Part shown: positions 1 to 8,184 of the stretch, one piece after another
How the letters are laid out: each line of letters begins with the position of its first letter
Position numbering within the stretch: the stretch's first letter is position 1
Source of the DNA: Paenibacillus tianmuensis
GTDB lineage: Bacteria > Bacillota > Bacilli > Paenibacillales > NBRC-103111
Reading direction: 5' to 3'
NCBI RefSeq assembly: GCF_900100345.1
Contig: NZ_FMTT01000015.1
Coordinates: 1 to 64,000, forward strand
DNA: 64,000 nt
The notes under the pieces: generated by a model
Told to the model about the DNA's origin: nothing
What the model saw: the letters and a program-made list of their open reading frames with translations, nothing else
Databases searched by the model: none
Position numbers and translations under genes: made by a program

Positions 1-134
1 CTTACAGGCAGGTTGCCTACGTGTTACTCACCCGTCCGCCGCTAGCTTTACCCGAAGGCAAAGCCCGCTCGACTTGCATGTATTAGGCACGCCGCCAGCG
101 TTCGTCCTGAGCCAGGATCAAACTCTCCATTAAA
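1..134 (-). rRNA. 16S ribosomal RNA, 5' end (partial)
   Basis: The reverse complement holds the universal 16S start: the 27F-type block (GAGTTTGATCCTGGCTCAG), then the conserved region leading to the GGCGGACGGGTGAGTAACACG segment. Transcription runs leftwards out of the window, so only about the first 130 bases are present. The mature 5' end is placed near 134 by position of the 27F block and is approximate. Four promoter-like elements lie upstream of it. Confidence 0.96.
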
Positions 135-274
135 GAAAAGCTGATAAAGCTCAAAAGTTACTACTGACGAGAATTTTCATTCTCTTATATAACACTCACT
201 CGATGTTCAGTTTTCAAAGGGCAATTTAGTTTTAGTATGCCTCCGAACCGTTTGTTCCAAACAGCCGGAATACT

Positions 275-303
275 AACTTACCACATCGCTTGTCCGATTG
301 CAA
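275..303 (-). promoter_or_regulatory. rRNA operon promoter, proximal
   Basis: On the minus strand: -35 TTGCAA (298-303), 17-base spacer ending GATGTGG, -10 TAAGTT (275-280). The TGTG before the -10 is shared with the three promoters further upstream. Confidence 0.65.
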
Positions 304-364
304 GTGTTAATTTCAGGCCATTCGGCCGTTTCAATTAAGCGAGGCTTTCAAGACAACGATTATT

Positions 365-394
365 ACTTTATCACATTTGCTGTCTGTTTGGCAA
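365..394 (-). promoter_or_regulatory. rRNA operon promoter, second
   Basis: On the minus strand: -35 TTGCCA (389-394), 18-base spacer ending AATGTGA, -10 TAAAGT (365-370). Same architecture as its neighbours. Confidence 0.68.
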
Positions 395-474
395 GCACTT
401 TATTTTTCCATTCTAGGGGATGAACCCGCAAGCGTAGAAGTTGTAATCAAGTGCTGCATGAGACAGCGAAAGTA

Positions 475-504
475 ACTTTACCACATTTCACAGAGAAGAT
501 GCAA
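475..504 (-). promoter_or_regulatory. rRNA operon promoter, third
   Basis: On the minus strand: -35 TTGCAT (499-504), 18-base spacer ending AATGTGG, -10 TAAAGT (475-480). Confidence 0.68.
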
Positions 505-575
505 GTCCAAATTTTTTCAGCCTTTGCACTACTCCTGCGTGAAAAATTTTGACCGACTCAAACGGCCGGAATGAC

Positions 576-605
576 ACTATAACACAATTGCTGTCTTATG
601 CGCAA
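576..605 (-). promoter_or_regulatory. rRNA operon promoter, distal
   Basis: On the minus strand: -35 TTGCGC (600-605), 18-base spacer ending ATTGTGT, -10 TATAGT (576-581). It lies about 100 bases upstream of the third promoter. Confidence 0.65.
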
Positions 606-639
606 GAGCTCTCAAAAATATCTTCTTTCATGTTTAATC

Positions 640-1090
640 TATTAAAAAAGATACGAAGCGGGGGACGCCGCCGGGCCAGCGGGGGTTATCTCTTGGCTCC
701 TGCTTCCTTATTGAGCGTTCCGATTGCCTACACGTTTGCCAGACTTGCGCTGAAATACGAAAACTACGGCGGGATCGTAACGATCGTGCAGCAGACGTTC
801 GGAGAAAAGTCCGGTGCTGTCATCGACTTGTTCTTCTTCTTATATTGTTACGGTTTTCGGTTTGGCAGGCGAATGGCTCTATGGCTTCGCCTTTCTGTTT
901 CTGGTAGCGGCGCTCGCTGCCCAACTGCTCGGGATGCGCATCAGCGGGCTCGTGTCGCTGGGATTGGATTGTGCTCGTCCTGTTGGTGCTGACGATCACC
1001 TTCGGCCTTCTGGCCATTGATGCGCTCCACTTCCGCCCTTTCGCTCCTCACGGATTACCTGGGATCGGGCAAGCGTGCGTGTCGCCGTAA
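640..1090 (+). pseudogene. decayed amino acid (APC-type) permease fragment
   Basis: Permease-like sequence can be followed only by changing frame twice. The first stretch (to about 845) reads SVPIAYTFARLALKYENYGG and continues through an IDLFFFLY helix. A second frame (about 845-960) carries VTVFGLAGEWLYGFAFLFLV. A third (about 962-1090) carries DWIVLVLLVLTITFGLLAID then HFRPFAPHG and a stop. These hydrophobic helices resemble the N-terminal third of APC-superfamily amino acid permeases. No usable start with a ribosome site is visible, and the rest of the roughly 450-residue protein is missing. The left part overlaps the rRNA promoter region. The family assignment is inferred from hydrophobic pattern and phrasing; that the reading frame is broken is directly visible. 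Confidence 0.6.
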
Positions 1091-1123
1091 AGTTTCGACC
1101 GTGAATTCGCCATGAAGATATGA

Positions 1124-1171
1124 AAAAAGATCGCCCTTCGGCTAGATCAGCCAGATAATTAAGCGGTCTTT
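1124..1171. terminator. bidirectional-looking hairpin before nirB
   Basis: An A-run followed by GATCGC pairs with GCGGTC followed by a T-run, enclosing a second small GGCT/AGCC stem. It separates the permease remnant from the nirB promoter. Confidence 0.5.
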
Positions 1172-1245
1172 TTCGCGTTTTGGTAACGGAAAACATAAGG
1201 CAAGGCTTGCAGTCGTACTTAGATTTGTCACATTTGACGCTCCTC

Positions 1246-1281
1246 TGTGATAAATATCGCATAGTTGTGAAAAAAATCACT
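1246..1281 (+). promoter_or_regulatory. tandem Fnr/Crp-type boxes upstream of nirB
   Basis: Two 16-base sites of the form TGTGA-N6-TCACA lie 20 bases apart. The proximal site (1266-1281) is TGTGA-AAAAAA-TCACT, and the distal one (1246-1261) is TGTGA-TAAATA-TCGCA, with one extra mismatch. If transcription starts near 1315, as the -10 suggests, the centres fall at about -41.5 and -61.5. These are the usual class II and class I activator positions. In Bacillales, Fnr is an oxygen-sensing Crp-family activator of anaerobic nitrate/nitrite genes. Confidence 0.72.
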
Positions 1282-1302
1282 AATTTTTCGTTGGATTCCC
1301 TG

Positions 1303-1308
1303 TATACT
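1303..1308 (+). promoter_or_regulatory. nirB -10 element
   Basis: TATACT preceded by TG, with no good -35 hexamer at the expected distance. This is what an activator-dependent promoter would show. The predicted start is near 1315. Confidence 0.6.
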
Positions 1309-1352
1309 TTCTCTATACACAAGAAAATCAGAGCTTTCGAGGAGGCCGGACA

Positions 1353-3785
1353 ATGACCCACAATAAAGAGAAACTTGTCATCATCGGAAATGGAATGGCT
1401 GGCATCAGTACCGTGGAACAAATTTTGAAATTGACAACGCGCTTCGATATTACTGTTTTTGGCAGTGAACCGCATCCGAACTATAATCGTATTCTGCTCT
1501 CCTATGTGCTGGAAGGCAGCAAAACATTTGACGATATTGTATTAAACGGATGGGATTGGTATAAAGAAAACGGCATTACGCTCCATACCGGAACAACGGT
1601 TTCCCATATCGATGAAGCAGCTCGTGAAGTCGTAGCGGAAAATGGAGATCGCGTACCTTACGATAAAGTCATTATCGCGACGGGCTCGAATCCGTTCATT
1701 CTGCCCATCCCCGGTACCAACAAGCAAGGCGTGATCGGCTTCCGGGATATTTCGGACTGCCAGCAGATGCTGGAGGTAGCCAAGTCTTACAAGAAGGCGG
1801 CCGTAATCGGCGGAGGGCTGCTTGGGCTGGAAGCCGCCAAAGGGCTTGTTCATCTCGGGATGGACGTGACCGTCGTTCATCTGATGGACGATTTGATGGA
1901 ACGCCAGTTGGATCATCAGGCGGCATCGATGCTGAAAGCGGAGCTTGAACGTCAAGGCATCAAATTCGCGATGGGCGCAAAGACCGTAGAACTGTTGGGA
2001 GACGAACGTGTCGCCGGGCTGCGGTTTGCCGACAATACGGTGCTGGAGGCGGAGTTCGTCGTCATGGCCGTAGGCATCAAGCCGAATATGACCGTGGCGC
2101 AAGCAAGCGGAATCTGGACGAAGCGCGGTATTGTGGTAGACGACTATATGCAAACTTCCATGCCGGACGTTTATGCGGTTGGCGAATGCAATGAACACCG
2201 CGGCGTCTGCTACGGACTGGTTGCCCCGCTTTTTGAACAGGGTCTAGTGCTTGCCAAGCATCTATGCGGCGTAGATACGCTCCCTTATGAAGGCTCTGTC
2301 GTATCGACGAAGCTAAAAATATCGGGTGTGGACGTGTTCTCCACAGGCGAATTTATCGAAGGTCCGGAGCATGTCGTTATTGCCCACAAGGATGAATGGA
2401 AGCAAACGTACAAAAAAATATTGCTGAATCAAAATGTGATGGTGGGCGCGGTGCTCTTCGGCGACATTACAGATTCGGCCAATCTGCAAAAGCTGATCAA
2501 GCAAAAAACCGTAATGACCGACGAAATTTACGACTCTCTTATGGGTACCGGCAGCTGCGGCAGCGGAGCGAAAAGCGCGGCTTCCGTGGAAGCTATGGCC
2601 GACGAAGAAATCGTGTGCGGCTGCAACGGCGTAACCAAAAAAACGATTGTCGACGTCATTACGGAAAAAGGATTGACGACGGTCGACGAAATTAAAGCCT
2701 GCACGGGCGCAACGCGGTCCTGCGGCGGTTGTAAGCCGGTCGTTGAGCAAATTCTGCAGCATGTCCTTGGCGACGGCTTCAAGACTTCCGTCAAGCAAGG
2801 TATCTGCGGCTGCACAACTCTCGGCCGCGACGAGATTGTCGCAGAGATCAAAGCTAAAGGGCTGACCTCAACGAAAGAAATTATGCATGTGCTGGACTGG
2901 AACCAGCCGGAAGGCTGCTCCAAGTGCCGCCCTGCGCTGAACTACTATTTGGGGATGATTTATCCCGATACGTACCAAGACGAGAAGGAATCGCGATTCG
3001 TAAACGAGCGAATGAGCGCCAATATTCAGAAAGACGGCACCTTTACCGTCGTTCCGCGGATGTACGGCGGTGTCACGACGCCGGAGGATTTGAAGAAAAT
3101 CGCCGACGTTTCACTGAAATACGATGTGAAGGTCGTCAAAGTAACCGGCGGACAGCGGCTGGATCTGATCGGTGTGAAAAAAGAGGATGTACCCAAAGTT
3201 TGGGAAGAGTTGGGGATGCCTTCGGGTTATGCCTACGCCAAATCGCTGCGGACAGTCAAGACCTGCGTCGGCTCGCAATTTTGCCGCTTTGGCACCCAGG
3301 ATTCGATGAGCATGGGCGCATTTCTCGAACGCAAATTCGAGCGCCTGGACCTGCCGGCCAAATTCAAAATAGCCGTTAACGGATGCCCTCGAAACTGTGC
3401 CGAAGCATGCACCAAAGATATCGGCATTGTTGGCAATGACGGCGGATGGGAGCTGTTCATCGGTGGCAACGGAGGAATTAAAGCGCGCTTAGCGGATTCG
3501 CTCTGCAAAGTAAAAACGGATCAGGAGCTGATCGAGCTGTGCGCGGCCATCATTCAATATTACCGGGAGACCGGAAAATATTTGGAGCGAACTTCGGAAT
3601 GGGTGGAACGCATGGGCCTGGAAACGATCCGCAAGGCGGTCGTTGACGATATGGAAAACCGCAAAGCGTTGGTGGAACGGATCGAATTCGCATTGACGCA
3701 GGTTAAAGATCCTTGGACCAAAATGCTGAACGATACGGATACGCGCACGGCTTTGTTCCAAGACTTGGAACCGACAGCCCAATAA
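1353..3785 (+). CDS. nirB: nitrite reductase [NAD(P)H] large subunit
   Basis: Cytoplasmic siroheme enzyme reducing nitrite to ammonium with NAD(P)H; 810 residues, the usual NirB/NasD length. An N-terminal FAD/NAD oxidoreductase domain (about 1-310) has GNGMAG near residue 12 and a second GGGLLG near 150. Two BFD-like Cys clusters follow: CGC...C...CGGC at about 420-460, and a second from about 485 to 530. The C-terminal half is the sulfite/nitrite reductase fold, with Fe4S4-siroheme ligand cysteines in TCVGSQFC (C638, C644) and NGCPRNC (C678, C682). A GAGGAGG ribosome site sits 9 bases before the ATG. It heads the nirB-nirD-nirC operon and is preceded by Fnr-type boxes. The respiratory/detoxifying (nirB) and assimilatory (nasD) roles cannot be separated by sequence alone; the Fnr boxes favour anaerobic use. 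Confidence 0.96.
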   Translation: MTHNKEKLVIIGNGMAGISTVEQILKLTTRFDITVFGSEPHPNYNRILLSYVLEGSKTFDDIVLNGWDWYKENGITLHTGTTVSHIDEAAREVVAENGDRVPYDKVIIATGSNPFILPIPGTNKQGVIGFRDISDCQQMLEVAKSYKKAAVIGGGLLGLEAAKGLVHLGMDVTVVHLMDDLMERQLDHQAASMLKAELERQGIKFAMGAKTVELLGDERVAGLRFADNTVLEAEFVVMAVGIKPNMTVAQASGIWTKRGIVVDDYMQTSMPDVYAVGECNEHRGVCYGLVAPLFEQGLVLAKHLCGVDTLPYEGSVVSTKLKISGVDVFSTGEFIEGPEHVVIAHKDEWKQTYKKILLNQNVMVGAVLFGDITDSANLQKLIKQKTVMTDEIYDSLMGTGSCGSGAKSAASVEAMADEEIVCGCNGVTKKTIVDVITEKGLTTVDEIKACTGATRSCGGCKPVVEQILQHVLGDGFKTSVKQGICGCTTLGRDEIVAEIKAKGLTSTKEIMHVLDWNQPEGCSKCRPALNYYLGMIYPDTYQDEKESRFVNERMSANIQKDGTFTVVPRMYGGVTTPEDLKKIADVSLKYDVKVVKVTGGQRLDLIGVKKEDVPKVWEELGMPSGYAYAKSLRTVKTCVGSQFCRFGTQDSMSMGAFLERKFERLDLPAKFKIAVNGCPRNCAEACTKDIGIVGNDGGWELFIGGNGGIKARLADSLCKVKTDQELIELCAAIIQYYRETGKYLERTSEWVERMGLETIRKAVVDDMENRKALVERIEFALTQVKDPWTKMLNDTDTRTALFQDLEPTAQ

Positions 3786-3820
3786 ACTTAACTTTGTATA
3801 CGGGAAGGAGTATGGAATAT

Positions 3821-4159
3821 ATGAAAGAGCAGGAAACTTTTTATCCGATCGGAACGCTTGATCAGTTTTTGCCGCAAATCGGCCGTACCGTGAAATGGCG
3901 CGAATGGGAAATCGCCGTTTTCCGAACTTCCGACGGAGGAGTCTATGCACTGGAAAATCGCAGTCCGCATCCGAAAGGCGGACCGCTCGCAGAAGGGATC
4001 GTATCGGGGCATTACCTGTATGACCCTCTTCATGACTGGAAAATCGATTTGACCACAGGACTCGTACAGCAGCCTGATCAAGGACAGGTTCTGACATTTC
4101 CGGCAAAAGTGGAAGACGGTCAGGTTCACATCGCTGCGCCCGCAGTCCAAACCGCATAA
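3821..4159 (+). CDS. nirD: nitrite reductase small subunit, Rieske-like
   Basis: 112-residue partner of NirB, 35 bases downstream of it. The protein has the Rieske-like NirD fold, with SPHPKGGPL and YLYDPLHDWKI at the places where true Rieske proteins carry CxH and CxxH. Both cysteines are replaced here (by S and D), so a [2Fe-2S] cluster is unlikely; loss of ligands is common in NirD. The start at 3821 is preferred because GGAAGGAG lies 10 bases upstream; an ATG at 3812 is only one base from that site. NirD is thought to assist electron transfer or assembly of the large subunit. Confidence 0.9.
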   Translation: MKEQETFYPIGTLDQFLPQIGRTVKWREWEIAVFRTSDGGVYALENRSPHPKGGPLAEGIVSGHYLYDPLHDWKIDLTTGLVQQPDQGQVLTFPAKVEDGQVHIAAPAVQTA

Positions 4160-4215
4160 AGCTGAAAAGCTTGACCGACTTGCAACACAGAAGAGCAACC
4201 GGGGAGGACCACCGT

Positions 4216-4998
4216 ATGTTTACATCAAGCGTAGAAGCGATCGTAGAAGCGGCTGTAAAAAAGAAAGAAAAAATGAACGAGAACCTCGCCCGCTATGCGG
4301 TGTCGGCTTTGCTGGCCGGAGCGTACGTCGGGCTCGGCATTATATTGATTTTCTCCGTCGGAGCGCCGCTTGCGGCTGCGAAGTCCCCTTTCCAGCCCAT
4401 GGTGATGGGGATGTCCTTCGGTTTGGCGCTCACTCTCGTCGTCTTCGCAGGCTCGGAGCTGTTTACAGGAAATAATATGTTTTTTACAATGAGCACGCTT
4501 GCCCGCCGAACGACAGTAAACGATACGCTGAAAAACTGGGGCATCGTGTTCCTTGGGAACTTGGCCGGAGCCGTAGCGCTTTCCTTGCTGATCGTCGGTA
4601 CCGGTCTTTTCAAAACGGCAGGGCCGGAGCATCTGATCTTCGCCGCTGCCGCCAAAAAAATGGCGCTTCCGTTCTGGGAATCGTTTTTCCGCGGTATTCT
4701 GTGTAACTGGCTTGTTTGCCTGGCTTTATGGATGGCCGGAAGGGCCAAGGAAGACATCGCCAAGCTGGTGCTCATCTGGTGGTGCCTGTATGCCTTTATC
4801 GCCAGCGGCTACGAGCATAGCGTTGCCAATATGACACTCCTTAGTTTGGCCTATTTGCTGCCGCAGCATCCCGAAACGATCTCGGTTGGCGGCTGGCTTA
4901 ACAATATGATTCCGGTCACGCTCGGCAACATCGTCGGCGGAGGACTTTTCGTCGGGTTGGCTTACTGGTTCATCTCTCCCGTGCGAAGCAAACTTTAA
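4216..4998 (+). CDS. nirC: nitrite transporter, formate/nitrite (FNT) family
   Basis: 260-residue integral membrane protein of the FocA/NirC family with six predicted helices. It opens with the family-typical amphipathic MFTSSVEAIVEAAVKKK segment. Conserved-looking elements are FAGSELFTGNNMFF (the omega-loop region) and GILCNWLVCLALWMA (the second half repeat). A GGGGAGG site lies 8 bases before ATG 4216. It follows nirBD and would move nitrite across the membrane, feeding NirB or exporting excess. A terminator follows directly. FNT channels share sequence, so formate transport is not excluded; the operon makes nitrite by far the likelier substrate. Confidence 0.93.
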   Translation: MFTSSVEAIVEAAVKKKEKMNENLARYAVSALLAGAYVGLGIILIFSVGAPLAAAKSPFQPMVMGMSFGLALTLVVFAGSELFTGNNMFFTMSTLARRTTVNDTLKNWGIVFLGNLAGAVALSLLIVGTGLFKTAGPEHLIFAAAAKKMALPFWESFFRGILCNWLVCLALWMAGRAKEDIAKLVLIWWCLYAFIASGYEHSVANMTLLSLAYLLPQHPETISVGGWLNNMIPVTLGNIVGGGLFVGLAYWFISPVRSKL

Positions 4999-5017
4999 AT
5001 GAAGACAAGAAAACTTT

Positions 5018-5043
5018 GCCGCGACTGCGGCATTTTTTCTTTT
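5018..5043 (+). terminator. Rho-independent terminator of nirBDC
   Basis: Perfect stem GCCGC-gact-GCGGC followed by ATTTTTTCTTTT, 20 bases after the nirC stop. Confidence 0.85.
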
Positions 5044-5083
5044 CCGGGAAAAACAAGGTACAATAGCGATGAGGTGAATGGAC

Positions 5084-5833
5084 ATGCAACCTTTATTGAA
5101 GGTGGAAAAACTGACCGGCGGTTACAGCCGCAAAAAACCGGTACTGCACGAGCTGTCGTTCTCGGTTCGTCCGGGAGAGATGGTCGGCCTGATCGGATTG
5201 AACGGGGCCGGCAAAAGCACGACGATCAAGCATATTCTCGGCCTGATGCAGCCGCACAGCGGTCAAATCCTGCTCAACGGCAGGTCAGTGGAGCAAGACC
5301 CGACAGCCTATCGGCAGACGTATGCCTACGTACCGGAAAACCCGCTTTTGTACGAAGAATTGACGGTGAAAGAGCATCTCGAAATGGCGGCGATGGCCTA
5401 CGGCATCCCGAAAGACGCCTTCGAAGAGCGAGCCGCCGCCCTGCTGGACGAATTCCAAATGACCGCCAACTGGAACCGTTTATCGGCTCATTTGTCCAAA
5501 GGGATGAAGCAAAAGGTCATGATCATGAGCGCTTTTCTCGTGCGGCCTGCCCTATATATTATCGACGAGCCTTTTCTCGGTCTGGACCCGCTCGGCATCC
5601 GGGCGCTGCTGGAGCTGATGGTCCGTGTCAAAGAAAGCGGCGGAGCCATTCTGATCAGCTCGCATATTTTGTCCACGATCGAACGGTACGGGGACCGTTT
5701 CCTTCTGCTCCATCAAGGCCGTCTGACGGCTGAAGGGAATGTGGAAGCGCTGCGGGAGCAGGCGGATATGCCCGGCGCTTCGCTCGACGACTTGTTCTGC
5801 AGCCTGGTTACCCGGGACGTGACGCTGCGATGA
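5084..5833 (+). CDS. ecsA: ABC transporter ATP-binding protein EcsA
   Basis: 249-residue ABC ATPase. It shows Walker A GLNGAGKST (about 38-46), a Q-loop-region YVPENPLLYEEL, a degenerate signature LSKGMKQKVMI, Walker B LYIIDEPFLGLDP and the H-loop ISSHIL. The unusual KGMKQK signature and the overall phrasing match Bacillus EcsA very well. EcsAB affects secretion, regulated intramembrane proteolysis and competence in B. subtilis; the transported substrate is debated. The start at 5084 is chosen over 5078 because the GAGGTG ribosome site is about 7 bases upstream. A TACAAT -10 lies at 5059-5064. The stop overlaps the ecsB start by 4 bases. Confidence 0.93.
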   Translation: MQPLLKVEKLTGGYSRKKPVLHELSFSVRPGEMVGLIGLNGAGKSTTIKHILGLMQPHSGQILLNGRSVEQDPTAYRQTYAYVPENPLLYEELTVKEHLEMAAMAYGIPKDAFEERAAALLDEFQMTANWNRLSAHLSKGMKQKVMIMSAFLVRPALYIIDEPFLGLDPLGIRALLELMVRVKESGGAILISSHILSTIERYGDRFLLLHQGRLTAEGNVEALREQADMPGASLDDLFCSLVTRDVTLR

Positions 5834-7074
5834 AGAAACACGAGCTGCCTTCCGATATTTCAGGACTGTGGAGCAAACGAACTTCGGAGTTTTGGCGGGA
5901 AGTACGCCCCTATGCCGGGTATGCGCTGCAAAGCTTCTCTTACGCGGCTATTTTGATTATGCTGGCGGGAATGTATTTTTATACCCGTCTTCTGAACGAG
6001 CCGCCGCCGGATTTTCCGTTTCGCGAGACCGCAGCGCTCGTGCTCCTGCCCTTCTTGGCTTTATCCCCGGTTCGGACCTACATAAGGAAAGCGGACTTCA
6101 TCTATTTGCTTCCGATGGAAACGAAGCTGTCGGTTTATATGCATCGGGCGGTGATGCGGTCATTTTGGATGCAATCGTTCCTGGTGCTTGCCGTGTGGAT
6201 GGCGGTCTGGCCGATGTATGCTATGGCGGCCGGTGGAAGCCTGGTTCAATTCGCTCACGTGCTGATCATGGCGATTTTCGCGAAACGCGTACTGATCCAC
6301 GGCGCATGGCTGGAACTCAAGCTGACGGATCGTCTGCCGATCGCTCTATGGTCGGTGCTTCGTTGGATCGTTTCCGCCGCAGCGGCGCTGCTTCTGCTCC
6401 GCCTGCCGCTATGGACGGGGACATTGGCCGTCTCCGCCGTGCTGCTGGTTTACCTCGGGGCGCTGCGGTTCATGGGCGGCAAACGAATCTTAAACTGGCT
6501 AAGGCTCGCCGAAACGGAGCAAAGACAGCGTGCGCGGATTTTCAGGCTTCTGAACTATTTTATCGATGTGGCGGATATCCCGAACCGTCCGACGCCGATT
6601 CGCGCGCCGATGAAGCTTCTCCGGGGGCTGGGAGGCTTCGGGTACGATTCGGCTCATACTTACCGTTACTTGTTCACGTTGGTATGGCTTCGCTCCGAGC
6701 TGGGTGGAATTACGATGCGGCTGACGGCGCTCGGCTTCTTACTGATTGCTTGGACCCGCAGCGATGCGCTTGCCGCCTTCTTGTTCGCCCTGTTTGCGGG
6801 ACTAACGATGCTCCAGCTTAAAGAGCTGCAAAAAGTGTACCGTCACTCCGATTGGTCGTACATCTACCCGCTTCCGCCGGAATTGCATATGCGCTCGGCC
6901 GCAGCCGTCCGCTTCCGCATTCATGTCGCTTGCCTGCTTCTGCTTGGCGTGCCTCTGCTGTGGGCGATGTCCCATCCCGGATACGCTCTAGTGACGCTGT
7001 GCGCCGGGCTGGTATTGTCTTACGGGTACACCAGATGGACCATGCGTGCGAAGAAAGCCGCAAAAAAGAAATAG
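5830..7074 (+). CDS. ecsB: ABC transporter membrane protein EcsB
   Basis: 414-residue multi-spanning membrane protein, translationally coupled to ecsA by an ATGA overlap. Hydrophobic blocks include YALQSFSYAAILIMLAGMYF near the N-terminus, a long Leu/Ala/Val-rich region in the middle and two pairs of helices near the C-terminus, ending in the basic tail RAKKAAKKK. Length and order match the B. subtilis EcsB partner of EcsA. The hydrophilic loop containing FIDVADIPNRPT is also typical of EcsB. Together the two form a type-2-like ABC exporter whose cargo is not settled. Confidence 0.9.
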   Translation: MKKHELPSDISGLWSKRTSEFWREVRPYAGYALQSFSYAAILIMLAGMYFYTRLLNEPPPDFPFRETAALVLLPFLALSPVRTYIRKADFIYLLPMETKLSVYMHRAVMRSFWMQSFLVLAVWMAVWPMYAMAAGGSLVQFAHVLIMAIFAKRVLIHGAWLELKLTDRLPIALWSVLRWIVSAAAALLLLRLPLWTGTLAVSAVLLVYLGALRFMGGKRILNWLRLAETEQRQRARIFRLLNYFIDVADIPNRPTPIRAPMKLLRGLGGFGYDSAHTYRYLFTLVWLRSELGGITMRLTALGFLLIAWTRSDALAAFLFALFAGLTMLQLKELQKVYRHSDWSYIYPLPPELHMRSAAAVRFRIHVACLLLLGVPLLWAMSHPGYALVTLCAGLVLSYGYTRWTMRAKKAAKKK

Positions 7075-7102
7075 AGTCTGTCCCCCTTCTCTGATCTTGT
7101 CG

Positions 7103-7108
7103 TATAAT
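7103..7108 (+). promoter_or_regulatory. -10 element before the 7164 hydrolase
   Basis: A perfect TATAAT sits in the 89-base gap after ecsB, with no clear -35. It could start a separate transcript for the hydrolase gene. Confidence 0.4.
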
Positions 7109-7163
7109 GGGGTTTGCCTTGAGAATCAGACCGTTTTTGGATAAAGAAAGGAACGCGTGACAT

Positions 7164-8126
7164 ATGAAACCAACCCCTGCGATTTCGAGAGTGCCGCGAA
7201 GGCGAAGGAGAATGTCGAAGAGCCCGTTATGGCTGCGGATCGTCGTCGGACTGCTGGCTGTAGCGGTGATCGCTTGCGTAGGAATCTCGGTCTATGTAGG
7301 ATGGCAGCTGTCTCACCCTGTGCCGAAGGCTCTGGATGATTCCCCGGAACGCCTCGAGCTCGCCTATGAAAACGTACAATTTCCAAGCCGCGAAGGCGGA
7401 CTAACCCTGAAAGGATGGTACTTGCCGGGCAAAGTGGCGGAGGGAGAAGGCGCAGCCATCAAACCGAACATCATTATGGCCCACGGGTACAAGAATAACC
7501 GATTGCAAAAAAGCGCCGAAGCGTTGTCGTTAGCCAAAGAACTGACGGACCGGGGCTACAGCGTGCTGATGTTCGATTTTCGCAACGCCGGGGAATCCGA
7601 AGGCAGCGTGACATCGATCGGCTACTATGAAAAGCACGACCTGCTTGGCGCCATCGATTGGATGAACAAGAATCATCCGGGCAAGCTGGCGCTGCTCGGC
7701 TTCTCGATGGGAGCCAGCACTTCGCTGCTTGCCGCGGCGGAAGAGCCGTCCGTTCTCGGCGTGGTAGCGGACAGTCCGTTTCATCATTTGACCCGCTATT
7801 TGAAGAACAATTTGTCCGTTTGGTCGAAACTGCCCAACTTCCCTTTTACGCCGCTGATCTTGCACATTTTGCCTCCGCTGACCGGAGTCGATACGGATCA
7901 GGTCAACGGGCTGGCGGCGGTCGACCGCATTTACCCGCGGCCGGTGCTGTTCATTCACAGCACGAACGACCCCTCGATTCCCTACAGCAACAGCGAGTCG
8001 TTGTGGGAGAAGCACAAGGACAAATTCGAGCTGTGGACGACTGCGACGGAAGGGCATGCCCGAAACTATCCGCCGCTCAAAGCAGAGTATGTGCAGAAAG
8101 TGACGGCTTTCTTGGAAAAATTGTAA
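7164..8126 (+). CDS. alpha/beta hydrolase with N-terminal membrane anchor
   Basis: 320 residues. A basic N-terminus (RVPRRRRRMSKS) is followed by one hydrophobic helix (about 25-47), so the enzyme is probably anchored with its catalytic domain outside. The hydrolase domain shows HGYKNNR (oxyanion region), DFRNAGESEG, the nucleophile elbow GFSMGAS (Ser about 182), VVADSPF and a C-terminal DPSIPYSNS...GHA with a likely catalytic His. The closest remembered group is the YqkD/BEM46-like serine hydrolases; the substrate is unknown. An AAAGGAA ribosome site precedes the ATG. A terminator follows, shared with the convergent gene. Confidence 0.85.
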   Translation: MKPTPAISRVPRRRRRMSKSPLWLRIVVGLLAVAVIACVGISVYVGWQLSHPVPKALDDSPERLELAYENVQFPSREGGLTLKGWYLPGKVAEGEGAAIKPNIIMAHGYKNNRLQKSAEALSLAKELTDRGYSVLMFDFRNAGESEGSVTSIGYYEKHDLLGAIDWMNKNHPGKLALLGFSMGASTSLLAAAEEPSVLGVVADSPFHHLTRYLKNNLSVWSKLPNFPFTPLILHILPPLTGVDTDQVNGLAAVDRIYPRPVLFIHSTNDPSIPYSNSESLWEKHKDKFELWTTATEGHARNYPPLKAEYVQKVTAFLEKL

Positions 8127-8135
8127 AATTCAGAA

Positions 8136-8176
8136 AAACGAGCCTCGGCGCCTTGTGCGCTGCAGGCTCGTTTTTT
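8136..8176. terminator. bidirectional terminator between convergent genes
   Basis: AAACGAGCCT pairs with AGGCTCGTTT and is followed by a T-run. It lies between the stop codons of the plus-strand hydrolase and the minus-strand oxidoreductase. Confidence 0.8.
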
Positions 8177-8184
8177 GGTGTGAC

